A stretch of DNA of 8,175 bases from CAZAPV01 sp964487195. GTDB taxonomy: Bacteria > Patescibacteriota > Patescibacteriia > SG8-24. A program made the position numbers and the translations under genes. The stretch is taken from positions 1 to 8,175 of the forward strand of contig CAZAPV010000038.1 of NCBI GenBank assembly GCA_964487195.1, written 5' to 3'. The notes below the pieces were generated by a model, which saw only the letters and a list, made by a program, of their open reading frames with translations, was not told the origin of the DNA and did not search any database. Positions 1 to 5,668 of the stretch are shown here, piece after piece; positions within the stretch are counted from its first letter, which is position 1, and each line of letters starts with the position of its first letter.

Positions 1-190
1 CCTGGCTTTCGAGGAACAGCAGCTGCGCGACGATGAGGTTCGCGACATGCTCGTCGATCGCGTCGCCCAAAAACACGATGCGGTCTTTGAGCAGCCGCGA
101 GTAAATGTCGTACGCGCGTTCGCCGTACGTCGTTTTTTCGATCACGGTCGGGATGAGGATTTGCGATCGCACTTCGTAAGGATTGGCCAT
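1..190 (-). CDS. clpP: ATP-dependent Clp protease proteolytic subunit ClpP, N-terminal part (runs off the window)
   Basis: The minus strand reads from an ATG at 190-188 and stays open to the window edge, giving 63 residues. They begin MANPYEVRSQILIPTVIEKT and continue through GERAYDIYSRLLKDRIVFLG and the stretch VANLIVAQLLFLES. These are hallmarks of the ClpP N-terminus: the axial loop, then the start of the first helix and strand. ClpP is the self-compartmentalised serine protease that degrades proteins fed to it by ClpX or other AAA+ unfoldases in the cytoplasm. The catalytic Ser, His and Asp lie beyond the window, so activity cannot be judged. No Shine-Dalgarno is visible, and the -10 box ends only 8 nt before the ATG, so the mRNA may be leaderless. 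The gene diverges from the protease gene at 307. Confidence 0.93.
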   Translation of the reverse strand, partial: MANPYEVRSQILIPTVIEKTTYGERAYDIYSRLLKDRIVFLGDAIDEHVANLIVAQLLFLESQ

Positions 191-198
191 ACGCTGCC

Positions 199-227
199 AG
201 TATACCCGCTCGCCGCCGCGCTCGCAA
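199..227 (-). promoter_or_regulatory. Promoter of clpP
   Basis: On the minus strand a -35 TTGCGA (227-222) and a -10 TATACT (204-199) are separated by exactly 17 nt. Only 8 nt lie between the -10 and the ATG of clpP, so transcription should start at or within a few bases of the start codon. No heat-shock operator such as CIRCE is visible. Confidence 0.7.
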
Positions 228-239
228 CGTGGAAAAAAG

Positions 240-267
240 TTGACGCTTCCCGACCCCCTGCTACGCT
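240..267 (+). promoter_or_regulatory. Promoter of the trypsin-like protease gene
   Basis: TTGACG (240-245) and TACGCT (262-267) are separated by 16 nt. The predicted leader is about 30 nt and carries a strong AAGGAAGG Shine-Dalgarno (293-300), 6 nt before the ATG. The -35 box lies 12 nt from the -35 box of the divergent clpP promoter. Confidence 0.55.
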
Positions 268-306
268 GGAAGAAACGCTCTTTGCGCAACCAAAGGAAGG
301 CAGCGA

Positions 307-1032
307 ATGGCAACCACAAGGATGATCTCCCGGAGCCTCGCGTCGCTCGCGCTCGTCACGCTCGTCATGGGATGCAGCGCGTCGCATCCGAAGGCAGTGG
401 TGGCGCCCTCTCAATGGACGCGCGAGCTTCCGCTCGTCCAGGAAAACTCCGACGTGACATTCCGCCTCGATGTCGGCGCGATCGGCCATGGCACGGGCGT
501 CGTCATCTCGGACGTCGGCCACATCCTGACCGCGGCGCACGTCGTCGAGCACGCGCAGGAGAACTCCCTGCCGATCGCGATCATGATCGACGAGGGCGGG
601 CCCGGCCCCTCGACGTACCTCGCCGACATCGTGGCGGTCGATCACGCGGCCGATCTCGCGGTGATCAAGATCGCGCGCCGTTTCGTCCGCCCCGCGACGT
701 TCGAAGATCCGAAGAACGTCCTCCCGGGCGATCCCGTCTACCTCATCGGGTATCCGGGGAACTTCGGCGAAATGATCGAACGCGGCTACGTCATGCGCGT
801 CCACGCTCGTTTCTCGTCTAAAACGGACGAAACGCGGCAACACGACGTGACGATGCTCGACATCATCGATGGCGGCGGCTCGTCGGGCGCCGGCGTGTTC
901 TCCGCCGCGACCGGCAAGATCGTCGGCATCATGCAGGCGAAGTACAGGGACGACGGCCCCGCGGACGTGGCGTCGCTCGCGACGATCCGAACGTTCCTCG
1001 ACAAGAACAAGATCCCCTACGACAAAAAGTGA
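307..1032 (+). CDS. Trypsin-like (S1/HtrA-type) serine protease with lipoprotein-like signal peptide
   Basis: The protein has 241 residues. The N-terminus is basic and then hydrophobic (about residues 7-22) and ends in V-M-G-C, with Cys23 as the probable lipidation site, so the product is likely anchored on the outside of the membrane. The rest is a chymotrypsin-fold domain. His78 lies in ILTAAHVV, Asp116 in HAADLAVIKI, and the nucleophile is probably Ser193 in GGGSSGAGVF. That last motif is GSSGAG rather than the usual GDSGG/GNSGG, so the oxyanion loop is slightly atypical. The sequence GTGVVISDVGHILTAAHVV resembles HtrA/DegP proteases, but there is no PDZ domain. Substrates are unknown; extracytoplasmic protein quality control or processing is inferred. 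The ATG at 307 is chosen because AAGGAAGG sits 6 nt upstream. The TGA stop lies inside the following terminator stem. Confidence 0.85.
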   Translation: MATTRMISRSLASLALVTLVMGCSASHPKAVVAPSQWTRELPLVQENSDVTFRLDVGAIGHGTGVVISDVGHILTAAHVVEHAQENSLPIAIMIDEGGPGPSTYLADIVAVDHAADLAVIKIARRFVRPATFEDPKNVLPGDPVYLIGYPGNFGEMIERGYVMRVHARFSSKTDETRQHDVTMLDIIDGGGSSGAGVFSAATGKIVGIMQAKYRDDGPADVASLATIRTFLDKNKIPYDKK

Positions 1033-1050
1033 CCGCTCGGTCACTTTTTT
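1024..1050. terminator. Bidirectional terminator shared by two convergent genes
   Basis: GTGACC (1029-1034) pairs with GGTCAC (1039-1044) around a GCTC loop. TTTTTT (1045-1050) follows on the plus strand and AAAAA (1024-1028) precedes, so the hairpin works in both directions. The protease stop (TGA, 1030-1032) lies in the stem, and the phosphoesterase stop (TAA on the minus strand, 1051-1049) lies at the edge of its T run. Confidence 0.85.
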
Positions 1051-2011
1051 ATTCCACTTTCCATTCGTCCGCGGTCTCCACGATCTTCCCGGGGATCGTG
1101 AATCCTGCCGCTTTTTTGTGTCCGCCGCCGCCGAGCGCCTTCGCGCGCGCCGCGACGTCGATCTCTGACGCCGACCGGAGGCTCCCGCGCACTTTGCCGC
1201 CCGGCAGTTCCTTCAACACCAGCACGGTGCCGACGTCGAGGAACTGGTTCATGAAATTCGACACCCCTTCGACGTGTTCGTCGTCCACGCCGTCCATGTC
1301 CTTGGCGAAGATCGCGGTCGATGCGGTGTCGGTTTTCTTGTCATACTTCACTCGGGAGAGCGCCTCGCCCCACAGCCGCAGCGCGGCGATCGGCTTGTTG
1401 CGCATCAGCCTGCTCGCCACTTCCTGGATCTTCGCGCCGCGGCGCATCAGGTCCGACCCCGCTTCGAGCGAGGTCGACGTGGTGGCGGCGTTCGAAAAAC
1501 TCCCCGTGTCCGTGAGAATGCCGGTGAGCAGGCAGGTCGCGGTCGCGCGGTCGATGTCGGCACCGATCGTTTCGAGAAAACGGTACGTCACTTCCGCGGT
1601 CGAGGACGCGGCGACATCCACGATGTTGATGTCGCCGTACCGTTCGTTCGTCGCGTGATGATCGAAATTGATGATGAATGGACGCGGCTGCATCGCGGCG
1701 AGGCGTTCCGCGATCCCCGCGAAACGGAGATCGCCGGCGTCGAACACCGCGACGACGTCATGGATCGCGCCGTCGAACACCGACGGATCGTTCGTGAACA
1801 GCTCGGTTCCCGGCATGTACAGATACTGCGCCGGCACGGGGTCCATGCAAAAACCGGTCGCGGGGATTCCCGCGGCGCGGCAGAAATTGAGCACCGCCGA
1901 TGCGGCGCCGAGCGTGTCGCCGTCCGGCTTGGGATGGGAGACGAGCAGCGCCCGCTTCGCGCGTCCGAGCGCGTCGTGCGCGTGCCGGTAGAGATAATCG
2001 ATCTCGATCAT
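1049..2011 (-). CDS. nrnA: DHH/DHHA1 family phosphoesterase, NrnA-like (oligoribonuclease / pAp phosphatase)
   Basis: The protein has 320 residues, the usual NrnA length. The metal-binding motifs are present in order: H26-x3-D30-x-D32 in SHPKPDGDTLGA, Asp91 in VFDAGD, the DHH triplet 117-119 in NFDHHATN, and Asp168 in LTDTGSF. The C-terminal DHHA1 domain has the substrate-binding glycine loop GGGGHKKAAGF (from 294). NrnA-type enzymes are cytoplasmic Mn-dependent nucleases that finish degradation of 2-5 nt RNAs and can hydrolyse 3'-phosphoadenosine 5'-phosphate. Cyclic-dinucleotide or pGpG hydrolysis by close relatives cannot be excluded from sequence. The ATG at 2011 is preferred over in-frame upstream codons because those lie inside the promoter. 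GGAGGG sits 4 nt before this ATG, but the predicted transcription start almost coincides with it. Confidence 0.88.
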   Translation of the reverse strand: MIEIDYLYRHAHDALGRAKRALLVSHPKPDGDTLGAASAVLNFCRAAGIPATGFCMDPVPAQYLYMPGTELFTNDPSVFDGAIHDVVAVFDAGDLRFAGIAERLAAMQPRPFIINFDHHATNERYGDINIVDVAASSTAEVTYRFLETIGADIDRATATCLLTGILTDTGSFSNAATTSTSLEAGSDLMRRGAKIQEVASRLMRNKPIAALRLWGEALSRVKYDKKTDTASTAIFAKDMDGVDDEHVEGVSNFMNQFLDVGTVLVLKELPGGKVRGSLRSASEIDVAARAKALGGGGHKKAAGFTIPGKIVETADEWKVE

Positions 2012-2021
2012 AAAGCCCTCC

Positions 2022-2050
2022 ACTCTACCAACCGCGCGAAATAGCGTCAA
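2022..2050 (-). promoter_or_regulatory. Promoter of the DHH phosphoesterase gene
   Basis: On the minus strand TTGACG (2050-2045) and TAGAGT (2027-2022) are 17 nt apart. The -10 ends 10 nt from the ATG, leaving a 5' leader of only a few bases. Confidence 0.7.
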
Positions 2051-2088
2051 TATAAAGAAGACCGCCCCGCGAGTATCGCGGGACGGTC
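2045..2088 (-). terminator. Terminator after the ZAS-motif gene
   Basis: On the minus strand a strong GC stem forms: CGGTC/GACCG (2088-2084 with 2064-2060), one mismatch, then CGCGGG/CCCGCG (2082-2077 with 2071-2066) around a short loop. A T-rich tract (TTCTTTATATT) follows. The tract runs into the -35 box of the next gene's promoter, so termination and initiation signals abut. Confidence 0.65.
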
Positions 2089-2107
2089 GGAAGCGGACGG
2101 CGGCGGA

Positions 2108-2350
2108 TCACTCCCCCGCGGTCATCAAATTGTACCAAACCTCGACGACCTTCTCCGACGCGTCAATGTCGGCAGGGAGCTCGATCTGCTCGATCGTCTC
2201 GTCGCAGCTCGCGCAGCGGTTGACGTGCTCCGCGAGATCGCGGGTCGCCCGGTCTCCGAAATGCGCCAGCGCGGCGAACTCCGGATCGGCGAGCAGATCC
2301 TCCATGTAGCGCTCCAATCTCTTGCACATCGGTATCGTATCGTACGCCAT
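2108..2350 (-). CDS. Small protein with ZAS-type zinc motif (anti-sigma-like), function unknown
   Basis: The protein has 80 residues. The sequence AEHVNRCASC has the spacing His42-x3-Cys46-x2-Cys49, and a further Cys (Cys9, in PMCKRLERYM) lies upstream. This C-(n)-H-x3-C-x2-C pattern is the zinc site of ZAS anti-sigma domains (RsrA/ChrR type, zf-HC2). The rest is predicted helical and acidic, with no membrane segment. At 80 residues it would be a bare ZAS domain without a sensor domain. ZAS proteins bind cognate sigma factors or act as small redox or zinc switches, but no cognate ECF sigma gene is adjacent; the only sigma gene in the window is at 5669. The start at 2350 is chosen over an in-frame TTG at 2362 because GGAG (2360-2357) lies 6 nt upstream. 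Function as an anti-sigma factor is inference from a short motif. Confidence 0.7.
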   Translation of the reverse strand: MAYDTIPMCKRLERYMEDLLADPEFAALAHFGDRATRDLAEHVNRCASCDETIEQIELPADIDASEKVVEVWYNLMTAGE

Positions 2351-2370
2351 GGTACACTCCAAAACGGTTG

Positions 2371-2385
2371 AGGCCGAATAGGCCT
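2371..2385. repeat. Inverted repeat in the leader of the ZAS-motif gene
   Basis: AGGCC (2371-2375) and GGCCT (2381-2385) form a 5-bp inverted repeat with a 5-nt loop. It lies in the ~47-nt predicted leader, about 20 nt upstream of the start codon. It could be an mRNA hairpin or an operator half-site pair; the evidence is only the symmetry. Confidence 0.35.
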
Positions 2386-2403
2386 GAAATGAACTGACTC
2401 TTT

Positions 2404-2432
2404 ACTATAGCACGAAAACGGCCTTTTGTCAA
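2404..2432 (-). promoter_or_regulatory. Strong consensus promoter of the ZAS-motif gene
   Basis: On the minus strand TTGACA (2432-2427) and TATAGT (2409-2404) are separated by 17 nt, close to the ideal sigma-70 consensus. The -35 overlaps the -35 of the divergent smc promoter by five bases. Confidence 0.82.
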
Positions 2433-2452
2433 TCGTGCGGGGCTGCTACACT
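2426..2452 (+). promoter_or_regulatory. Promoter of smc (extended -10)
   Basis: TACACT (2447-2452) is preceded by TGC (2444-2446), an extended -10. TTGTCA (2426-2431) is the best -35, at a short 15-nt spacing. Only 9 nt separate the -10 from the ATG at 2462, so the transcript should be nearly leaderless. Confidence 0.55.
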
Positions 2453-2461
2453 TTTAAGGTT

Positions 2462-4717
2462 ATGTTTTTGCAGAAACTGCAATTGGTCGGCTTCAAATCG
2501 TTCGCCGACAAAACCGAACTGGACTTCCTCCCCCCGTCCGCAACCTCGCAAGGAATCACCTGCGTGGTCGGTCCGAACGGCTCCGGGAAATCGAACGTCG
2601 CCGACGCGCTCCGCTGGGTGCTCGGCGAACAGAGCATCAAACTGTTGCGCGGCAAAAAATCCGAGGACGTGATCTTCTCCGGCTCGGAAAAACGGGGCCG
2701 CTCCGGCTTCGCGGAGGTGACCCTTTCGCTGAACAACGAAGACGGAAAACTGCCGGTCGACTATTCCGAGGTCGCGATCTCCCGCCGCATCTACCGCGAC
2801 GGCGAGTCCGAATACCTGATCAACAAAAACAAGGTGCGTCTCGCGGACATCCAGCTGCTGCTCGCGCAGGCGAACTTCGGCGCGCGCACGTACTCGGTGA
2901 TCGGGCAGGGGATGGTGGACGGCGTGCTCGTCGCGTCGCCGCAGGAACGGAAGGAATTTTTCGACGAGGCCGCGGGGGTGCGCCAGTTCCAGCTGAAACG
3001 CCACCAGTCGACGATCAAACTGGACGGGACGAAAGAAAATCTGCGCCAGGCGGAGATGCTGCTCACCGAAATCGAGCCGCGGATGCGCTCGCTCGGCCGC
3101 CAGGTGAAGCGGCTCGAAGAACGCGGCGGACTCGAAGAAGAGCTGCACGCCGCCCTCCACCAGTACTACGGAAAACTGTGGCACGACCTGAAGCAGCAGA
3201 TGGACGGCCGACGCAAAACGCTCGAAAAACTCGAAAGCGAGTGGCGCGCGAAGGAATCCACGCTCGAAGGGGCGCGCGGGGAACTTTCCAAACTCGAAGC
3301 CGAGGAGACTGGTCGCGACGGATTCGCCGAGCTGCAGCAGGCATATGAAAAACTGCTCGATGAAAAAAATCGGCTGCGGACGAAGGAGCTGGAAGTGACG
3401 AGCAGGATCGAAATCGCCGCGCAGGTGAAAAAACAGACCGCGGGCGCGATGCCGCTCTCGAAGATCATCGAGGAGATCGGGCGGCTCGCCGACCGGCAGG
3501 ATGGCGCGATCACGAAGCTTCGCGCCGCGAAAACGATGGAGGACGCCAAAGCGGTGATCGCCGACCTCGAGACGCTTCGCTCGGCGGCGAACGCGCTGCG
3601 TGACCGGCTCGAACGGCCGGCGCCCGAAGCGCGCGCCGAGCGTGATGGCGCGCTCGAGGCGGATCTGAAATCGCTCGCTGTCGGTCTCGTGGGGATCGAA
3701 CGGAACCTGCACGACGCGCAGAAAGCGATGCAGCAATACGGTCAAGGCGAACAGAAAAAGAAAGAAAAATTCTTCACGCTCCAGCGCACGCTCCAGGAAA
3801 AGATCGGAGCGGCGCACGACCTCGAACGCAAGCTCGGTGACGAACGGGTGGAGATGGCGCGGCTCGACACGCGGCGCGAAGCGCTCGAACAGGAGATGGC
3901 CTCGGAGCTCGGCGAGCGCGTCGAGCGCGTGAAAACGTCATACTCCCCCGCCGGCGCGGAAAAACCGGACGAACTGCTCCCGCGCATCCAGAAACTGAAG
4001 TACCAGCTCCAGCTGATCGGCGGGATCGACCCCGAGGTGGTGCGCGAACACGAGGAAACGAAGAACCGGTTCGACTTCCTCGATGGCCAAACCGCGGATC
4101 TCAAAAAAGCGATCAGCGACCTTGAACGCGTCATCGCCGAATTGGACATGACGATCAAGGGGCGCTCCGAAGCGGCGTTCCGCCAGCTCAACCGAGACTT
4201 CGACCGCTACTTCAAGACGCTGTTCGGCGGCGGAAAAGCGGAGCTGATCCAGCTGCGCGCAGACGCGGTCGAAGAAGAGGCCGAGGACGGCGCGGCGCCG
4301 GACGAAGCGCCAAAAGAAAAAGCGGATCGCGATCGCATCGTGGGCATCGACATCCACGCCATTCCGCCGGGCAAGAAGATCAAGAACATCACGATGCTCT
4401 CCGGCGGCGAACGCGCGCTCGTCGCGATCGCGCTGATCTGCGCGATCATGACGTCGAACCCGTCGCCGTTCGTCGTGCTCGACGAAGTGGACGCCGCGCT
4501 CGACGAGGCGAACGCGGAAAAATTCGCCGCGATCGTCGAAGAGCTCGCCGGCCGCACGCAATTCATCGTCATCACCCACAACCGCTACACGATGCGCAAA
4601 GCGAACGTGCTGTACGGCGTCACGATGCGCGACGACGGCACCTCCACGCTGCTCTCCATCAATCTCGACGAAGCCGGCGAACTCAAAAATGAAAAGCGCC
4701 AAAAAATGGGCGTCTAG
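2462..4717 (+). CDS. smc: SMC-family chromosome segregation ATPase, short form lacking a recognisable hinge
   Basis: The protein has 751 residues, against about 1150-1200 for bacterial SMC. N-terminal half-head: FKSFADKTELDF, Walker A GPNGSGKS (37-44), and the Q-motif VIGQG (147-151) followed by the family stretch FFDEAAGVRQF. C-terminal half-head: the approach helix GGIDPEVVREHEETKNRF (from 520), signature LSGGE (646-650), Walker B VVLDEVDAALD with D674/E675, and H706 in VITHN, then YGVTM. The ATPase therefore looks complete. Between the heads lie roughly 160 residues of Glu/Lys/Leu-rich coil on each side of a helix-break-helix segment (about 326-388, with Gly328, Pro331, Pro386 and Pro388). 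No GG-containing hinge domain is visible and there is no CxxC zinc hook. An acidic loop (about 603-620) is inserted in the C-head. SMC organises and segregates the chromosome, normally with ScpA/ScpB, which are not in this window. The ATG at 2462 follows the promoter by 9 nt. Confidence 0.9.
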   Translation: MFLQKLQLVGFKSFADKTELDFLPPSATSQGITCVVGPNGSGKSNVADALRWVLGEQSIKLLRGKKSEDVIFSGSEKRGRSGFAEVTLSLNNEDGKLPVDYSEVAISRRIYRDGESEYLINKNKVRLADIQLLLAQANFGARTYSVIGQGMVDGVLVASPQERKEFFDEAAGVRQFQLKRHQSTIKLDGTKENLRQAEMLLTEIEPRMRSLGRQVKRLEERGGLEEELHAALHQYYGKLWHDLKQQMDGRRKTLEKLESEWRAKESTLEGARGELSKLEAEETGRDGFAELQQAYEKLLDEKNRLRTKELEVTSRIEIAAQVKKQTAGAMPLSKIIEEIGRLADRQDGAITKLRAAKTMEDAKAVIADLETLRSAANALRDRLERPAPEARAERDGALEADLKSLAVGLVGIERNLHDAQKAMQQYGQGEQKKKEKFFTLQRTLQEKIGAAHDLERKLGDERVEMARLDTRREALEQEMASELGERVERVKTSYSPAGAEKPDELLPRIQKLKYQLQLIGGIDPEVVREHEETKNRFDFLDGQTADLKKAISDLERVIAELDMTIKGRSEAAFRQLNRDFDRYFKTLFGGGKAELIQLRADAVEEEAEDGAAPDEAPKEKADRDRIVGIDIHAIPPGKKIKNITMLSGGERALVAIALICAIMTSNPSPFVVLDEVDAALDEANAEKFAAIVEELAGRTQFIVITHNRYTMRKANVLYGVTMRDDGTSTLLSINLDEAGELKNEKRQKMGV

Positions 4718-4720
4718 GCC

Positions 4721-4749
4721 TTGACGAATCGGGGGACTTCAGGCAAAGT
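4721..4749 (+). promoter_or_regulatory. Possible promoter of rpsP
   Basis: TTGACG (4721-4726) lies 3 nt after the smc stop, and a weak CAAAGT (4744-4749) follows at 17 nt. The resulting leader would be about 65 nt. No terminator separates smc from rpsP, so read-through is also possible. Confidence 0.45.
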
Positions 4750-4820
4750 GCTGGTGCTGCAAGGGCATGGGACCTCTCTCCCTAAACCCGCATCCTACTC
4801 ATCATCAACGCACGCCAACC

Positions 4821-5126
4821 ATGTTAGTTCTCCGTCTTTCCCGCGTCGGGAAGCGCAAGCAGCCGACCTACCGCCTCGTCGTCCAGGACAAAAAGAAGGA
4901 TCCCTGGGGCAAGGCGATCGAGATCCTCGGCCACTACAATCCGCGAACCAAACCGAAAACGATCGTCTTCAACATCGATCACATCAAGGGGTGGCTTGCC
5001 AAAGGCGCGCAGCCGTCACCGACGGTGTACAACATCCTCGTCGACCTGAAGGTGATCGAGGGGCCGAAGCAGAAAGCGACGACCGGCAACCGCGCCGCCG
5101 GCACCAAAGACGCGAAAAAGGGTTGA
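4821..5126 (+). CDS. rpsP: 30S ribosomal protein S16
   Basis: The protein has 101 residues and begins MLVLRLSRVGKRKQPTYRLV, the signature N-terminus of S16. It continues with IEILGHYNPRTKP and, later, DHIKGWLAKGAQPSPTVYNIL, both typical of the family. S16 is an early-binding small-subunit protein that stabilises the 5' domain of 16S rRNA. The C-terminal tail (about 85-101) is Lys/Ala-rich and probably disordered. An in-frame ATG at 4767 would add 18 unrelated residues (Pro/His/Thr-rich) and is rejected because S16 starts at the chosen Met. No Shine-Dalgarno is visible before 4821. The TGA stop is overlapped by the -35 box of the next promoter. Confidence 0.96.
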   Translation: MLVLRLSRVGKRKQPTYRLVVQDKKKDPWGKAIEILGHYNPRTKPKTIVFNIDHIKGWLAKGAQPSPTVYNILVDLKVIEGPKQKATTGNRAAGTKDAKKG

Positions 5127-5151
5127 CGATTCCCGCCTTTTTTGCTACGAT
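5123..5151 (+). promoter_or_regulatory. Promoter of khpA, overlapping the rpsP stop
   Basis: TTGACG (5123-5128) contains the TGA stop of rpsP. TACGAT (5146-5151) follows at 17 nt and is preceded by TGC, an extended -10. The leader is then about 43 nt. Confidence 0.68.
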
Positions 5152-5201
5152 CAGAGCAGTAGTAATTCTTTACACGATGCGTCGCAGCACGCACACACAG
5201 T

Positions 5202-5546
5202 ATGGCAGAACGGTTTGCCGATCAGGAATTCGTTGAAACCGTGGTACGATCGATCGTCGGCCACCCCGACGACGTCAGGACCGAACGGACGATCGACGAA
5301 CGCGGGGTGCTGATCACCCTCCACATCAACCAGGAAGACATGGGGTACGTGATCGGACGGCAGGGCCAGACCGCCCGCTCGATCCGGACGCTCCTCAAGA
5401 TCGTTGGCGCGAAGTCGAACGCCCGCGTGAACCTCAAAATCTTCGAACCGGAAGGCAGCCGCCGCCCGCGACGCGATGAAGGTCCGTCGCACGGCTCTTC
5501 CTCCTCGAGGGACATCGACACCTCGGCCGTGGATCTCACGATCTAA
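5202..5546 (+). CDS. khpA: KH-domain RNA-binding protein KhpA (YlqC family)
   Basis: The protein has 114 residues. Residues 1-80 are a single KH domain: the N-terminal helix FVETVVRSIVGHPDDVRTER, a beta strand VLITLHIN, and the nucleic-acid-binding loop GRQG (52-55) in MGYVIGRQGQTARSIRTLL. KhpA usually has about 75-85 residues and works with KhpB/Jag as a global RNA chaperone that affects cell division and envelope synthesis. Here a polar tail of some 35 residues (about 82-114, rich in Arg, Ser and Asp) is added and is probably disordered. The position directly after rpsP is classical for this family. No Shine-Dalgarno precedes the ATG (the upstream bases are CACACACAGT), but no other Met fits the family start. 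Confidence 0.92.
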   Translation: MAERFADQEFVETVVRSIVGHPDDVRTERTIDERGVLITLHINQEDMGYVIGRQGQTARSIRTLLKIVGAKSNARVNLKIFEPEGSRRPRRDEGPSHGSSSSRDIDTSAVDLTI

Positions 5547-5553
5547 CGCCACC

Positions 5554-5578
5554 AAACCCGCCCCGCAAGGGCGGGTTT
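5554..5578 (+). terminator. Terminator after khpA
   Basis: AAACCCGCCC (5554-5563) and GGGCGGGTTT (5569-5578) pair perfectly over 10 bp around a 5-nt loop, 7 nt after the stop. The T run is short (TTT, then CAG, then TTT). The flanking A residues make it usable in both directions. Confidence 0.8.
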
Positions 5579-5668
5579 CAGTTTGTACGCCGTCGGCCAT
5601 TGACGGCTTCACTGCTTTATGATGAGGTGCGGATTGCGCTTCACAACCGCCAAAAAGGAAGGTGTTGC

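Noticed and set aside
2429..4702. Long open frames on the minus strand opposite smc (462 and 254 codons), as well as a 300-codon one at 142-1044
   Set aside because: They have Arg/Phe- or Arg/Asp-rich low-complexity translations with no family motifs and lie antisense to clearly recognised genes. High GC and codon bias on the real strand explain them.
4767..4820. N-terminal extension of S16 from an in-frame ATG at 4767
   Set aside because: S16 universally starts at the MLVLRLSR Met. The extra 18 residues (Pro, His, Thr) have no family match, and the AAGGG is too close to this ATG.
5115..5143. Possible terminator between rpsP and khpA (AAAAAGGG ... CCCGCC then T6)
   Set aside because: The stem is only GGG/CCC, or GG/CC extended by A-U pairs, with a long loop. 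The T run is better explained as part of the khpA promoter spacer.
5600..5623. TTGACG (5600-5605) and TATGAT (5618-5623) as a promoter for the sigma gene
   Set aside because: The spacing is only 12 nt. At 17 nt from TTGACG there is no -10 (TGAGGT), so they cannot act together as a standard sigma-70 promoter.
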